Shown: in pieces, positions 13,806 to 25,906 of the stretch | How the letters are laid out: each line of letters starts with the position of its first letter | How positions within the stretch are numbered: position 1 is the first letter of the stretch | Assembly: GCA_013399875.1 (NCBI GenBank) | Contig: VXAZ01006886.1 | Coordinates: forward strand, 1,190,107 to 1,254,106 | Length of the DNA stretch: 64,000 bases | Source: Gymnorhina tibicen | Taxonomy: Eukaryota; Chordata; Aves; Passeriformes; Artamidae | Direction: 5' to 3' | Made by a program: the position numbers and the translations under genes | The notes under the pieces: generated by a model | What the model was told of the DNA's origin: nothing | Databases searched by the model: none | Seen by the model: only the letters and a program-made list of their open reading frames with translations

Positions 13806-13905
13806 TGAGCAACCTGGCCTAGTGAAAGGTGTCTCTGCCCATGGAGGGGGAGTGGACTAGAGGATCTTTAAAGCTCCCTTCCAACCCAGCCAGTCCTTGA
13901 TTCCC
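13806..13905 (+). repeat. CR1 LINE fragment (terminal ~100 bp)
   Basis: Reads 'gagcaacctggcctagtgaa' at the start, then 'ggtgtctctgcccatgg', 'ggatctttaaagctcccttc' and 'caacccagccagtccttgat'. This is the sense strand of the CR1 3' terminus (GAGCAACCTGGTCTAGTGGAAGG..GATCTTTAAGGTCCCTTCCAACCCA..TCTATGATTC). The copy is 5'-truncated to about 100 bp, as is usual for CR1. It ends in a decayed version of the octamer-like terminal repeat rather than a poly(A) tail. No clear target-site duplication was found. It is the only CR1 in the window on the + strand. Confidence 0.92.
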
Positions 13906-15572
13906 TCAGCATTCAGCCTTCAAGTCTGCTGTGCAAAATCAAACATGAGAAGAATTTATCGAGTTTGCTAATGACACTGACCTGGTTTTCCTTCTGACCT
14001 TTTCTTTATTTTCCAGTGAATGCCTTTCTTCATAGCCCTTAATGACATTTAGAACCAGATTTTTAATTAATGGACCTAAGAAGCAGATAGTCAATTAGGA
14101 TTTTAACAAATACCTCAAAGGCTAGGCATATCAACCCTACTGATGAGGTAGGCATATAAGTGCTTTTGAAAAGCAGTCAGACATCCATCTGCAGCTTAGA
14201 GCACCCAATGACCTTAAAAAATAATCTAACCTTCAAGTTCTAAATATTCTAAAAAGCTTTTGTTTTTTATGATGTATCATGCATAAATACAGAGGGAATA
14301 TTTCTCAGTCTCTTTCAAGCAAGAATAGCAAACATTGAAAAAAAATACAAACCCCAATCCTTTGAGCCTCATAAACTTTCTAAGGAAATTAACTGTCCTG
14401 TAATCCTGCTGGTAGAAAATGAGTGCAAGTTGCAAGCAGTATTCCAAAGCACAGTAGCAAGAGTAATTGGCTTCCCCCTCCATCCCAAAGTCCTTGACCT
14501 TTTGCTCCTCATTAGGGACATAAAACATGGGGAAAACAGTTACATTTGTCATATTTCTTGTAAAATTATACAAGTAGAAATTGAAATAGTTTGGAGTCAA
14601 TAAAGTGAATTTGAAAAGCTGCCTGTAGGAAATTGCTAAGAATAGAATTCCTCAAATCCCCTTTAAATGATTCTAGCAATACTTACGCCATGTGCACTTG
14701 TACGATGCACTTCAAAGCATTAAAACTTTAACAGAGTGAAATTATAAACAAAGCTGTAAAATTTAAAGATGCTAAGACATCTGCTACTGTTCTGGTATTT
14801 AAACCACAGATCCTGGTGAAACAGCAGCAATCATACAAACACCTGAATTTAGAGACTTTCTGATCCCTACTTTTCTCCATATAATTCATTACTGGCATTA
14901 AGGGTCTCATTGAGAGAACTGCAGAATTAAAACATACTGTCACCTACACATTGTTGCTGCTTCTGATTTTAGTGGTATTTTTTAATTTAAACCCCAGAAC
15001 CCATGTAGGAAAATATCATCCCAGGCTAGTTCTACTACTATTGACAAAAGTTTGTAACTTGCTGCTAAGACAGAACAATTGCCTGAACTTCAGTCCCTAG
15101 GATTTAAGAAGTACATAACTTTAGGCAACATCTGACAGCACATTTCAGGCACGCATATTAATGTGTACATTAATAGAGCCACTAATCTTGCGTCAGACAG
15201 AAGTGAAAGAAAGCAATATTGATAATAATAATTTAATTAAATCAGGAACATTAAAATAACTGATGTATCAGCACAGAAATGCTGCGCTTCCAAAACTGCA
15301 GTAGAACATCTCTCAATGTGAATTTTCATGCTGTGAATTAACAATGAAAGAAACACAGTAGTTGCTGTAAAGGAGCAGGAGAGAGAATTCCAGTGAAGGG
15401 TGTAAGAGTAATTGCCACTTCAATCTACCACTCCTGAGTAATTTGCAATAGTCAGTCAGCTTCTCTGTCTTCAGAAGTTAAAGCAGTAAGGCAAGCAAAA
15501 ATAATTGAACCTGCAGGTTTTTTGCACATGTCTGCTAGTTCTACATATGCAGTTGTTCTATACTATATGCAG

Positions 15573-15606
15573 ACACACACATACATATATATATATATAA
15601 AAAAAA
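15573..15606. repeat. AC/AT dinucleotide microsatellite
   Basis: A short (AC) run passes into (AT)n and ends in A7. Compound and interrupted. Confidence 0.95.
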
Positions 15607-16204
15607 CATATAGAGTTCTAGAAATACCAGCTCTACAAATATAACTTTAATTTCAATAAAGGATAACACAGCAGGGTATGTGGGAGACAAACACACCCTG
15701 CTAGGTATCTGTATATTAATGAAAAGATAAATTACCATCTCATGTAAAGTATCATAATATTTAGGAACCCTACAGAAAAGACCTGAGCCCAGTTTTGACC
15801 TGTATAGGATGTAAAGCATCAGGGTACTCAAACTTACTTTTCCTTTCATTCTTTTTATTTATTTTCTATGTGTTGTTCTATGATTTCAGTGTAGAAAATA
15901 TCTGTATTCTTGTGTTATGTTTCTTCATAAAATATCCCATTTCTGTCTCTCGCCCACTGACACAAGTAAAATAACTCATATAATCAAATAGCAGTACAAA
16001 TTTGCTCTTTAAGAATCTGACATATTTGAAATTTCACAAGTAAATTCCAGCAATATTCCATTTATTATAATTCATAATTAGCAGACACATTTTCTAATTA
16101 TGATTTAGGAATAAAACCTGAGAAACAGATATTATATAATTTCATTGTAATTTGTTCTCTGATTCACACATAAAGCAATCTATTTATTTTCAACAACAAA
16201 AAAA

Positions 16205-16275
16205 TAAGTTTAATCCTTACAGTCAAAATCTGTCCTTGAGATTACCTCCATTTCTTAGGGGAGCAAATATAAACC
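16205..16275 (-). repeat. possible MIR/L2-like fossil
   Basis: 'agtttaatccttacagtcaa', a short gap, then 'gattacctccatttcttagg' and 'ggagcaaatataaacca' resembles the reverse-complement MIR/L2 string TTAATCCTTACAACAACCCT..TTATCCTCATTTTACAGATGAGGAAACTGA. Weak match; listed only as a candidate. Confidence 0.25.
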
Positions 16276-16404
16276 AACAGAAAGACCTATTAAAGGTCTA
16301 CAAAAATGTTTGTTGAACAAACTTTGATATTCAGGTACATAACTAAGTTTGTAAAATCTGCCAGTTTCAGTGTACAGAAATCTTTCCAGAATACCTCCTG
16401 ACAC

Positions 16405-16419
16405 ATTTATTTATTTATT
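16405..16419. repeat. (ATTT)n short microsatellite
   Basis: Three ATTT units and a partial fourth. Confidence 0.93.
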
Positions 16420-16639
16420 CCCAACCAACCTGTTTATTAAACAATTTCTTTATTTAATTGTTATAAAACAAGGGGTTTGCACATCAAAGGTTGAGAGTTT
16501 CATTATTTTTTTTCAAGATCTCATGCTGAAATACATTGACAAAGCTGCCTTCTGCAGACATTTTCAAATATAAATTTACAAATCTGTTTTTCCCGACAAG
16601 GAAGAAGTGTCCATAAGAACTGCTGCGGTATGGCCAGGG

Positions 16640-16655
16640 CTCCAGGCTCCTGGAG
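16640..16655. repeat. short hairpin palindrome in CpG-containing island
   Basis: CTCCAGG-CT-CCTGGAG forms a 7-bp stem with a 2-nt loop. It is flanked by direct repeats of 'ctgcggt' (16623-16629 and 16657-16663). It lies in a roughly 90-bp GC-rich island with four CpGs inside strongly AT-rich DNA. Confidence 0.7.
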
Positions 16656-18266
16656 ACTGCGGTTACAGACCTCCAGCGTAGCCACATACTTCTTGTCTAG
16701 CCTTGTAATTTTTTGCCAGGTACTTTGTACATTAAGTTGTTTCATTTCAATTGCCCTGAGGGTTTCTTCCTCACTAACTAATGGGGAGCTTGATGCATCA
16801 TTACTTTAACATAGAACAATGTGATAAAGTTGTAGGATTCTCCGGTAAAAAAATTACTGGTTCTGCTCTTGATAAATTAGTTCTCAAAATATGCAGCTCT
16901 ACTTCAGCAAGGCCTTTGTATTTAGAATGGTATTTAGGAGAAATATTTTACTGGGCTCAACTAATTTCTATAAAACAAAGGATAGTTTCAAACAGTTTAC
17001 CTGCACATACAAAAAATATATGAAGACAGGGTAAAGATATGAACTTGCTTCGCACAAGAAACACAGAACACTGCATATTCAAAAATGTCAACAACAGGTT
17101 TGTTTCCTTTTAATAGCCTAATTAAACTGAAACAACATAGAGACCTTTGGGGGCTACAGTGATTATAGCTTACCAAACCTAGACTTGTTTGCAGATGCAG
17201 AGGTTGTGTTTTGCTGTTCATTCTGTAAGATCCTGATCTGATGCCTCAGAGTGGCTTAGGATTCATTTCCCTGTCACCTAAACAGAGCTGAGGCAGTTCA
17301 GAGAAAAGCTGCCAGGCTGTAGACAAATCTCATTCTGTCTACATTCCCATTGACTCAGTTCCCAGACTTGCATTTCTCTGTATTTTACATATTCTTTGTT
17401 TAAGGTTTTTAATTAACACATTCAGGTTTTCCCCTCATGGCAATCTCACTGGGGAGAGAACATCTGAAAATATGTTTTACTGGTAGTCCTTTTCCTCTTT
17501 GGTGCTCTATGTTGGGATAACAGGTATCTCTTGTTAACTTAAGCTATTTACTATGTACCTTCATCTGTTTGAATTTCTCCTGGCATCCTCTAGCAGTTTC
17601 CTTGACTCCTGTGCATCTCTGTCTTTGACCTTCTGTCTAAAGAGTAAAGATTCCCAAATGTTTTTAGAGAAATAACTGATGGGGTTTAGAACAGTTGTTA
17701 CTATTGTCAAATCCTACCACTGATCTAGAGCTGAATACCAGAAGGTCACAGCACTGACACCTTAAACAAACCCTCATTTCTTTATCATTTTGAGTCCAGC
17801 AAGACTCTGGATGTCCAGTGCATTCAACAACACAGAACAGTAATCCCTACTTCTTGGCAAAAAGGGTGATGGTTCTCATACTAAGTTACACTGACTCCCA
17901 AAAATACTTGGTTTATAACATATTGGATTTCTTCTGAAAACTTGAGCCCTTATCTATGCCTGGGAAAGAAAAAATAGTCATTTAAGTAGTGGAAAGAAAT
18001 AATTATCAAGTATGTTAATAACATATTGATAATCTACCTCTTCGTGCCACGTGTCCAGAGTGGAGCCCTCCTACGTTCTGTAGTTCAGTGGATTGGAAAT
18101 CCTGGCTGTATTTTTGACCTGCCATAGCTCTTTGGAGAAGTCAGCTGCCTTCTGAACTTCGTTTTACACAGTACATCAGGATCTGTGCTAGGACAAAAAC
18201 ATGGGCTAATATTTCAGAAATTGTACAGAAAAATTATGATGCTATGAGGTCTCACTCATGTGTAAA

Positions 18267-18334
18267 GGGCCTGATCTGGTCCTAGGAAAATCAATACAGT
18301 TTTGTTATTGACTTTGCTTGGAGCAGCATTGATC
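18267..18334. repeat. imperfect palindromic repeat remnant
   Basis: 'gggcctgatctggtcctagg' followed by 'aaaatcaata' pairs imperfectly with 'tattgactttgcttggagca' followed by 'gcattgatc' around a short 'cagttttgt' centre. The layout is like old sauropsid palindromic elements (GGGCCTGATC..AAGTCAATGG..CCATTGACTT..GATCAGGCCC). Many mismatches; non-autonomous fossil if real. Confidence 0.35.
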
Positions 18335-18531
18335 TCTAAAGGCAGCAAATGTATTGAATTAGGTTAGTAAATTACTGTTCCCACGACCAGGTTAAAAGAC
18401 AAATGAGTAGTTAAGTGAGAGTCTGGTTACAATATCACATCACAGGGCTTCCTGGTTATTTTCTTGTGGAATTCAGACAGAGGAATTTCAAATAAAATAT
18501 TATCCAATCAGAACACATGGGAGTTTTATAC

Positions 18532-18544
18532 AAAAAAAAAAAAA
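18532..18544. repeat. A13 homopolymer
   Basis: Thirteen consecutive A. No CR1 or SINE body is attached on its 5' side. Confidence 0.95.
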
Positions 18545-18751
18545 TCATTTACAAATAGGAAGATTTTAAATCTCTCTCACACCAAAAGGAACCTAAAAAT
18601 CAAAGTTAAAGACATCCTGTTAGAAGGCTGAATGAAGATCAGCTGATTTCTTCACTGAGAGTTTCACATGGTTCTAGCTAAATACATTAGAAAATACATC
18701 TGTCAGGACTGAATATTTAATTTAAATGTGTTTTAAAAAATTCAGACTATA

Positions 18752-18789
18752 TCTTGATTAATGAAGCTTTTCTTGATTAATGAAGCATT
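18752..18789. repeat. 19-bp tandem duplication
   Basis: Units 18752-18770 and 18771-18789, both beginning 'tcttgattaatgaagc', differ at one base. Each contains GATTAATG, a homeodomain-type TAAT core, so the duplication doubles a potential binding site. Confidence 0.9.
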
Positions 18790-21700
18790 GCAGAAAGTCT
18801 CTGTGGGAGAATGCAGTGTTAAAATGAAGAAGCTTTTAATACAGACTTTTAAAACTTTTCGAAGTGGATATTCACACAGGTCTTAAGACTTGCATGATCC
18901 ATTTAAATGCACAGATTAGAAATGATGGCATTTCCTTTTTGCGGGGGCCTCATGTGTCTGCTCCCAGTGATTACATGGCACAGTCAGGCAGTTCTCAGAA
19001 TGAAACACTCCACAGAGAAGATGACCTATAATGCAATAGGTTATGTGCCACAGAAGACAGCCTATAAATTTTTTAAAATGTTGAATATGTGAAAAAGCAT
19101 ATTTACTTTTATTTGCTATCTCATTCCAAGGGCAGAAGCACCTTCATTGCTAAAGATACTGACTCTGCATTGCTCAAATGTACATAGATATATGATAGGT
19201 ATTAATACATAGTAATACAATGAAATGAAATTATTCCTGTGTTTATAAAATTCCTCTTGTAGTGAACTCATTGGCAAGCAAGCACTTGGCCAATAAGAGC
19301 TCTTCAGTGGATAAATTCTTAATGACGGAAAGTAGGCTAACACTTTGAAATTCTGTTTGCATATGACCTTATTTTCCTTCTCCCCTTTCCTTAAACTGGA
19401 ATATTATCAATTTTTTCCCCAAAATGCCTACCTAAACTTGAGTGCTACAGAGAAGACAAGCCAGTGCAAAGCACTTAAATTCCTAAACAAACAGCCGGAC
19501 TCAATGTAGAACTGACCTTTTTGAATCGAGAACTTTTTTTGAAAATTCAACATGACACACATAAAATCTTTATTGTCAGCAGCCAAGCAGCTCAGAGCTG
19601 GTTCTGTAATCCCAGTGTGGGACCTAAAGTGCACACAGGAAGCTGGATTCAATTTTTCACTTAATTCCAGAAGTTACCCATTATCCTTCCTTACTAAGTA
19701 AAAGGGTTACTTTTCCTTGGCAAGCTCCTTGGTACGCAGAGCTAAAATTGGGTCTCAGTCACAAAAGACCTGTCAGTAGACATTAAATTATCTAATTACT
19801 ACTGAACGTGTTATTGAACAAGTCATATTTAAAGTAGGAATGACACAAATCAAAATCCACTCTTAAAATAGCCCTAAGTGAAACACACACCCCAATATAG
19901 TTTCAGCATTCTGCTACTGTCTCATCCACGCAGTGTCCAGCGTGAGTCATAACTGAGACTTGTGAAATGATACATTCTCGATACTATTGGCTTAATAGGA
20001 AATGTGGTGAGATGCAGTGCAAGGAAAATAAAGCCATCCAATCAAGATTATAGTTTTTAAAAGACAACAATTTCAGCCCGCGGGGGTTTTATTCATCAAT
20101 AACAATTTCAGTGAGACCCAACAGAGAAAGTAGATCTTTAATATCAATAACACAAAATGCTACCTTGCTAATGAAGACATATAAGTTTATTGATTAGTTG
20201 TGCAGGAATGTTTATGTTGGTTTTGCTTCTAGTTGCTCATTTATGGATGAGCTCTTCAATTTTAGTGCATCTACAAGCAAGGACTTGTAGAAATGGTAGT
20301 AAGGGGTTTATTATGGCCTGTCTCCTCCCTCCCATCCTTCTCACAGCCTACATTTCCCTGTAGCTGGGTTCTGCTGTGCTTGGTGTGCACTAAGCACAGG
20401 CAGAGTAAAGTAGGATCATGTTCAGGCTATGGAAATCCAGCTCACCTTAATCAAGCGTGGGTTTAGCAAAAACTGACCAGACTCTGCTGCCACTTCACTG
20501 ACAGGGACCGGGGCTGCAGGACCCACAGACACCTCCACAGCTGCAGGCACCAGCAGATGCCAGGAGAATGCAAACCAGCAAATCATACAGAGGTCCTCAA
20601 AAGCCTTCCATCAGGACAGCCCCTTGAAGGATACGATCCCCAGACATTTACCTGTCATGGCAAAACCGCCTGCCCCAAAAGCCTGCAGCTTAAGTCTGCT
20701 CACAGCAACTTCTCAGAGAGCAAGCTGCACAATCTTAGGTTCTTGGAGTAGGGAGGAATGCAGAATCTTCAAAGTGTATGAATGAAATGAGGTTTAATGT
20801 ACACGTTACTTCTAAAACTGCTTTGATTTTTCTTTCTTTTTGCTTGGTTTCTTATATTGATATGGACCAGATGCAAAGTTCACAGCCCGATATAGCTCTA
20901 AACCTATGAAGTTTCAGAGGTGGGCAGATTCAACATTTGGTTTTGTCTGACTTCTAGAAGAAAATATCAGGAGAGATTTTCTTCAATTAAGACCAGCTGC
21001 TTCTACTATGACTGTCAATTGCAAATTAAGATTTTTGTACCTTTAGAGATGGAAAAACTCAAAAAAAATCAGTTTTGCTTAAGATTGTATTCTTAACATT
21101 TTTCTTACTGAGATCTGCAGAGGAAAGGGAGAGGGAACAGCTTCTAATTACAATGTGCTTTCTTGCTTGTTGGACACTTCTAATTTTACTGCCTGTGGGC
21201 TATCTGGGAATTAACAAGGGAGAATATCCTACATTCCAAACCAAAACCAAAAAAAACCTAGAGCTCAGTGCAAACCTGCATTGTACAAAACATACAGCGT
21301 TTTTCAGCATACAGGCAGAGTTTTTTCTGCCTTTATGTAGAAGCATGTGCCCTCCTCCACAAGGATGTACAGAACTACTCTAGGAAAATATGGCCTGTTC
21401 ATTGCTCACTGCTTCTGCCTACATCAGGAGTTTGTAGCAAACAGGACATTTCAGCCATTTCCAGATGACTCCAAAGATCTCATCTCTCAGTTTGTCAGTC
21501 AGACTGAACACGAGTATCCAGGGACACAGAAATACAGAGATTTCTATGGGCCATTGCAGTCCTTACCACATCTCACAGAGCAGGACATGCCACATTTCTG
21601 TCACTGCCTTCCCATAGTTGTCTCATTTTTAGTAAGATCACTTAGAAACTTACCAGGATCTTCAAAGTACACCTTGGATAACTGGAGTTCTTCTTCCCAA

Positions 21701-23098
21701 AATATCAACTAATCTACCCATTTCATAAGTCAATACTCTTAACTCAATTTTCAATGAAAAAATTTAAAAAAAAAAGAAATGGATCCAGAAAATAAGACAG
21801 AAAGTGATGAAAACCCCATTAGTACTGTGACAAGCACCAATAATTGCCATATAGAAAATAATTATTTAGCCAATTTTGCTTTGATTCTATACCTGTCAGG
21901 ACTCTGGTTCTCTGGCTTTTTTAGAGAGCATCAGTAGAGATCAGAATTCACCGATTACAAGACAAATTACACCTTTTTCTTTCTTATATACAGGGCACAA
22001 TACCTGCAGAAAGGATATGGCAGTCTTAAATCCAATCTGATTTTGACATAACATTCTGTTTGGTTATTAGGTTTGTTGTGTTTCAAAAATTGGCCATTAA
22101 GCTGAACGCCCTAAAATTCCCATGAATCTTCTCCCTTTTCACATTTCAAAGATAGGCATCAAATTAGTCTTTTTCAATTTCTTTGATTGAATCATCTATG
22201 CTCCATATGAGTTTGAACAATGACTACTAGCAGCTCTAAGGGTATTTCATCAAAGTCTCCATGAAATCTAGGATCACTATACACTTATGTGAATAAATGG
22301 CCTTGTACACTAAGAAGAATTATTTATTTTGATATCCTTCAAAATACCACCATATATTTAGTTATCTTTTACAAACGTGACCCAGGAACTGAATCAGAAC
22401 TGTTAGGGCAGTCAGGACTGCTTTCCTCCTTGAAATTCACAGACACAAGCCAAGGGTGAAAGCACGGTAAATAATGTTGTGGACAGCCCTGTTTTAATAG
22501 TGGAACTGGTAGACAATCTTCTTGATTAAAGCAAATTTTAGAGAGAAATCAATGCAGAAGTGATGGTGTTTTCTGAAATATTTAAATGAATATAGGCAGA
22601 ATAACTTTTGCATGTATTACACAACTTCAGTGCTAAACTATATTTGACAAGGATGGAGGCTTAGTGGGACTCTTTTGTCCACATCGATCTCAGTGCCTGC
22701 CAAAATAAAATTTCCCTGAACCTCACTGATAAAGAAGTAGCTGTCCGCCCTAATTTCCACAGCAGTTATTATTCTACTAACACAAAGTGTTTACATTAAT
22801 AATTATCTCCTTTATATTACATGCCATCAGAATCCATAACTACTTATTCCAAACTTGTCAATAGTATATTAACCAAAATCTGTGAGTGTTCCTCCGAGAA
22901 AACAGTGAAAGCCCTCGAGAAGTTGGCTACATTTTAGCAGTTGGCTCTATAGAAGCTGCTTTGAACACTCACACAGTTTATTAGAAAATGCTGCCCTGTC
23001 TATACTACTCTAATCTAAATGTGGAGGAGCCATGACCATTTTCTCTGGACATTAAATATTTGGTCAAAAACTGATTTTCATTCCAGAAGGGAGCAATT

Positions 23099-23127
23099 AA
23101 AAAAACCAAACCAAAACAAAACCCCAT
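23099..23127. repeat. A/C-rich low-complexity tract
   Basis: 'aaaaaaccaaaccaaaacaa' followed by 'aacccc': an AC-only run without a clean unit. Confidence 0.8.
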
Positions 23128-24272
23128 CAAATAAAATTAGTTTTGTTTATGAAGTCGCATGCTATTAAAAATACCATTATACTAAAAAAAAGAGTAACCC
23201 AAAAATCTTCAAAAAATGTTTGGAATACTTTTCTCATTAATTTTCTTTGATATAGCTGTGCATCAAACACACAACCCGGTCTCCTTAATAAAAAATATTT
23301 TTCAAGGAAAAAATTGACAAGAACTGCCAGCTAAATTCTTTACAAAAATCCTCATAAGACAGACAGATAACGGCAAAACTCTCATTCTTTGACTTGTTCA
23401 ATGTGATGAACAAAACTGGTAATTTTCTACACGGCTCCTTCCTAAGAAGGAAACCCATCTCCTCTTATTCAGTCCCTCAGAAATCATGATATGGAAAACT
23501 CCCCAGAGACTAGCTTTCCAAACCTGTCATCTCTTTCCTTTAGAAGTATTTAATATATTTGTACATATGTATGTATATATGAAATCGTAACAAGTGTCTC
23601 TCCCACAGAAACAGCCTAGAAGACACCATCATTGGCAGATAAACTATTGGGCCTTTGCTACAGCAGGACTGGATTTATGGGTCCTCAAAATAAGAAAAAA
23701 AAAGTTAGCTGTAACCCATCATTCAATGCACAGGTTATTTGGCACATTTTAGGGTCTTGCAAATGAGCGTAAAACTTTTATCCATAACTTGTAGAGACAT
23801 TCAGTATGTTTAAAATACACATATTCATCATCAGTGACATTTCAGATATCAGTCATATTTTTAAGCTCAAAAGATTAACCTTTGCAGTAGAAAATATATC
23901 TAAATGAGAATTAGCAGTAGGAAAATACCTGAAACTCTGATCTCCTTTCTTCTAAAGATGTCGGAAATTAAATATTTGCATTGATATCAATGGGGCATTA
24001 AATCTGTAACTAATTCCATATGTGTGAAAGCTGTAAGGATTAAAAGTGTAGAAGGATGCTGTACAATAAATCAAAACCATAGCAAATTCTGCAACATTGC
24101 TGAAGTGAGCCACTCCAGGCAATCAGGATATGAAAATTAAATCAATTTATGGGAGGAAAAACCATACTTACCCTCTAAGTATTAATTACTTCTAGTATAG
24201 TAGCACCTGGATGGTTCAAGCCTTTTATTCATGCAACTATACGCACACAAAAAAAAGGAAAGTTCTAGACCC

Positions 24273-24288
24273 AAAGGTCTAGACCTTT
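24273..24288. repeat. 16-bp perfect palindrome
   Basis: 'aaaggtctagaccttt' is its own reverse complement. The symmetry continues outward as CC(A)..TGG with one extra T, giving an imperfect palindrome of about 21 nt. It lies next to an A-rich run (24249-24257). No protein site is known to me for it. Confidence 0.9.
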
Positions 24289-25893
24289 TGGCTTAGTTTT
24301 TAAATATTCGGGAGACTGAGTGAGCCCTCAGTTTACTGGGCACATGGTCACAGGGAAGAGTGATTTATACATCAATTTCTAACTAAAGCTCTATACCAGC
24401 GGGTTCAAATCTAGGGTTATTTCAGCCAGATCAGGTTGCACCTATTTTCCATAATGAAAGTGAGAAAACTTTATATAGATCATTGCTGCAATAAGACTAC
24501 ATTAATAAGCTGGTAATGGTTTAAAATTAGTACACTTTACAACTTTTATTTCTATTTAGCTCTTCAAAATGACTATCACGATGAAATGAAGTAACAGAGA
24601 AAATTGTCCAATGGTTAATTTATCTCCTGTTAAATCTTTTTTCTACAAGCCGCGAAATTAGGTTTGATACCCACTGGCCCTCACATGACCTTCACTGGCA
24701 AAATCTTTAAGTGATAAATGAAATTTCTTCCATCTAGCTGTTGTTTACAGATTTCTCTTGCTCTGGAACAGACATTCAGCAGTGGAGACTCTATGCCAGG
24801 GCAGATGTACTAAAATCAAGAGAGATACTGCTGTAGACAGCAGATCAGATATGCTGTTAACCAGCTCTGTGGTAAAAAAATACAGGTTTCAAGTTCTGTA
24901 AGAAAACTGTGGTATCCCGGTACAGAGAGGTCAGCAGAGCAGGCCTCTCCAAAAAAAAAAGGCCGATGAATTTCTTGAGCTGTCTTCTGGCATGCTTCAG
25001 CCCTGTGAATCAAATAACTGAGGAAGGCTCATAAAAAGGAGTAAACAAACATAAAAGGGTGGCCCTGAGTGCTATTGTATTTCAGAGCTGGCTCACTGCT
25101 CTTGTTAAAGGGCTGCTACAGACATATACAAAGAATCATATGAATAATGCTGGAGCCATCTACCTACAGCACAGAAACGTGATCTTTTCTGTCCAAATGC
25201 GTCTGAAATTTGTTAGAACTGGAAAAAAGATTACTTTTGCCTTAAAAGGCCATGATCTCATGCTCAGTGCCTTTTTTTGATACAGGGCTGGGAGGTGAAA
25301 AAAGCCCAAAAATCTCTTCAGCCCTTGCTGGCTTAATAACTTTAACGTATTATTTCTGATGAAGATGAAAAAATCAGACTTGTAAAAACTGATCATAAAA
25401 AAGAAAAAAGAGGCTTTAACTAACAAAGAAGGAAAAGAAACTATGGGAGGCAGCTTAATGCTTCAACATCGGGTAACAATACAAAAGTCTGAAGTCTTTA
25501 ATTAATTAATTTGAAAGGGTTTGGCTCCAACTCTTTATTTTGGCTTTTCATTTTTGTTTGTTTGTTTTTCCCTCCCAAAGGAAATCTGGGCTGTAGATGA
25601 TTACTTTGAAAACAAAGCAGTACACAACTGTGGCAGAGAGACTCTCTTCAAAAGAGATAATTCAAGGAGTAAAACATGCTTTAAATTAACACTCAGTTGC
25701 AACAGTGATGGGCCTCAGGGTTTGGTGACACGGCCTCACATTAATTACTTGCTAACGGAATGGGATTGCCTGCAATATAAAACGAGGATAAATATTAGGA
25801 TAAGTAGTTTCAAGAGGTTAGGCTAAAAGAAAGCCTTTTTTTGACATCAACATTAAGAAATCTGGGGAGGTTAAACACAAAGTTGAAACTAAT

Positions 25894-25906
25894 ACACACA
25901 CACACA
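25894..25906. repeat. (AC)6 microsatellite
   Basis: Six AC units plus one A. Confidence 0.95.

Larger units (their letters stand above)
13906..24272. other. non-coding DNA, no gene recognised
   Basis: Long AT-rich stretch (notably 15.5-16.5 kb) with the microsatellites, palindromes and tandem duplication listed separately. The one compositional outlier is the GC/CpG island at 16600-16690. No reading frame exceeds 121 codons. Confidence 0.65.
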
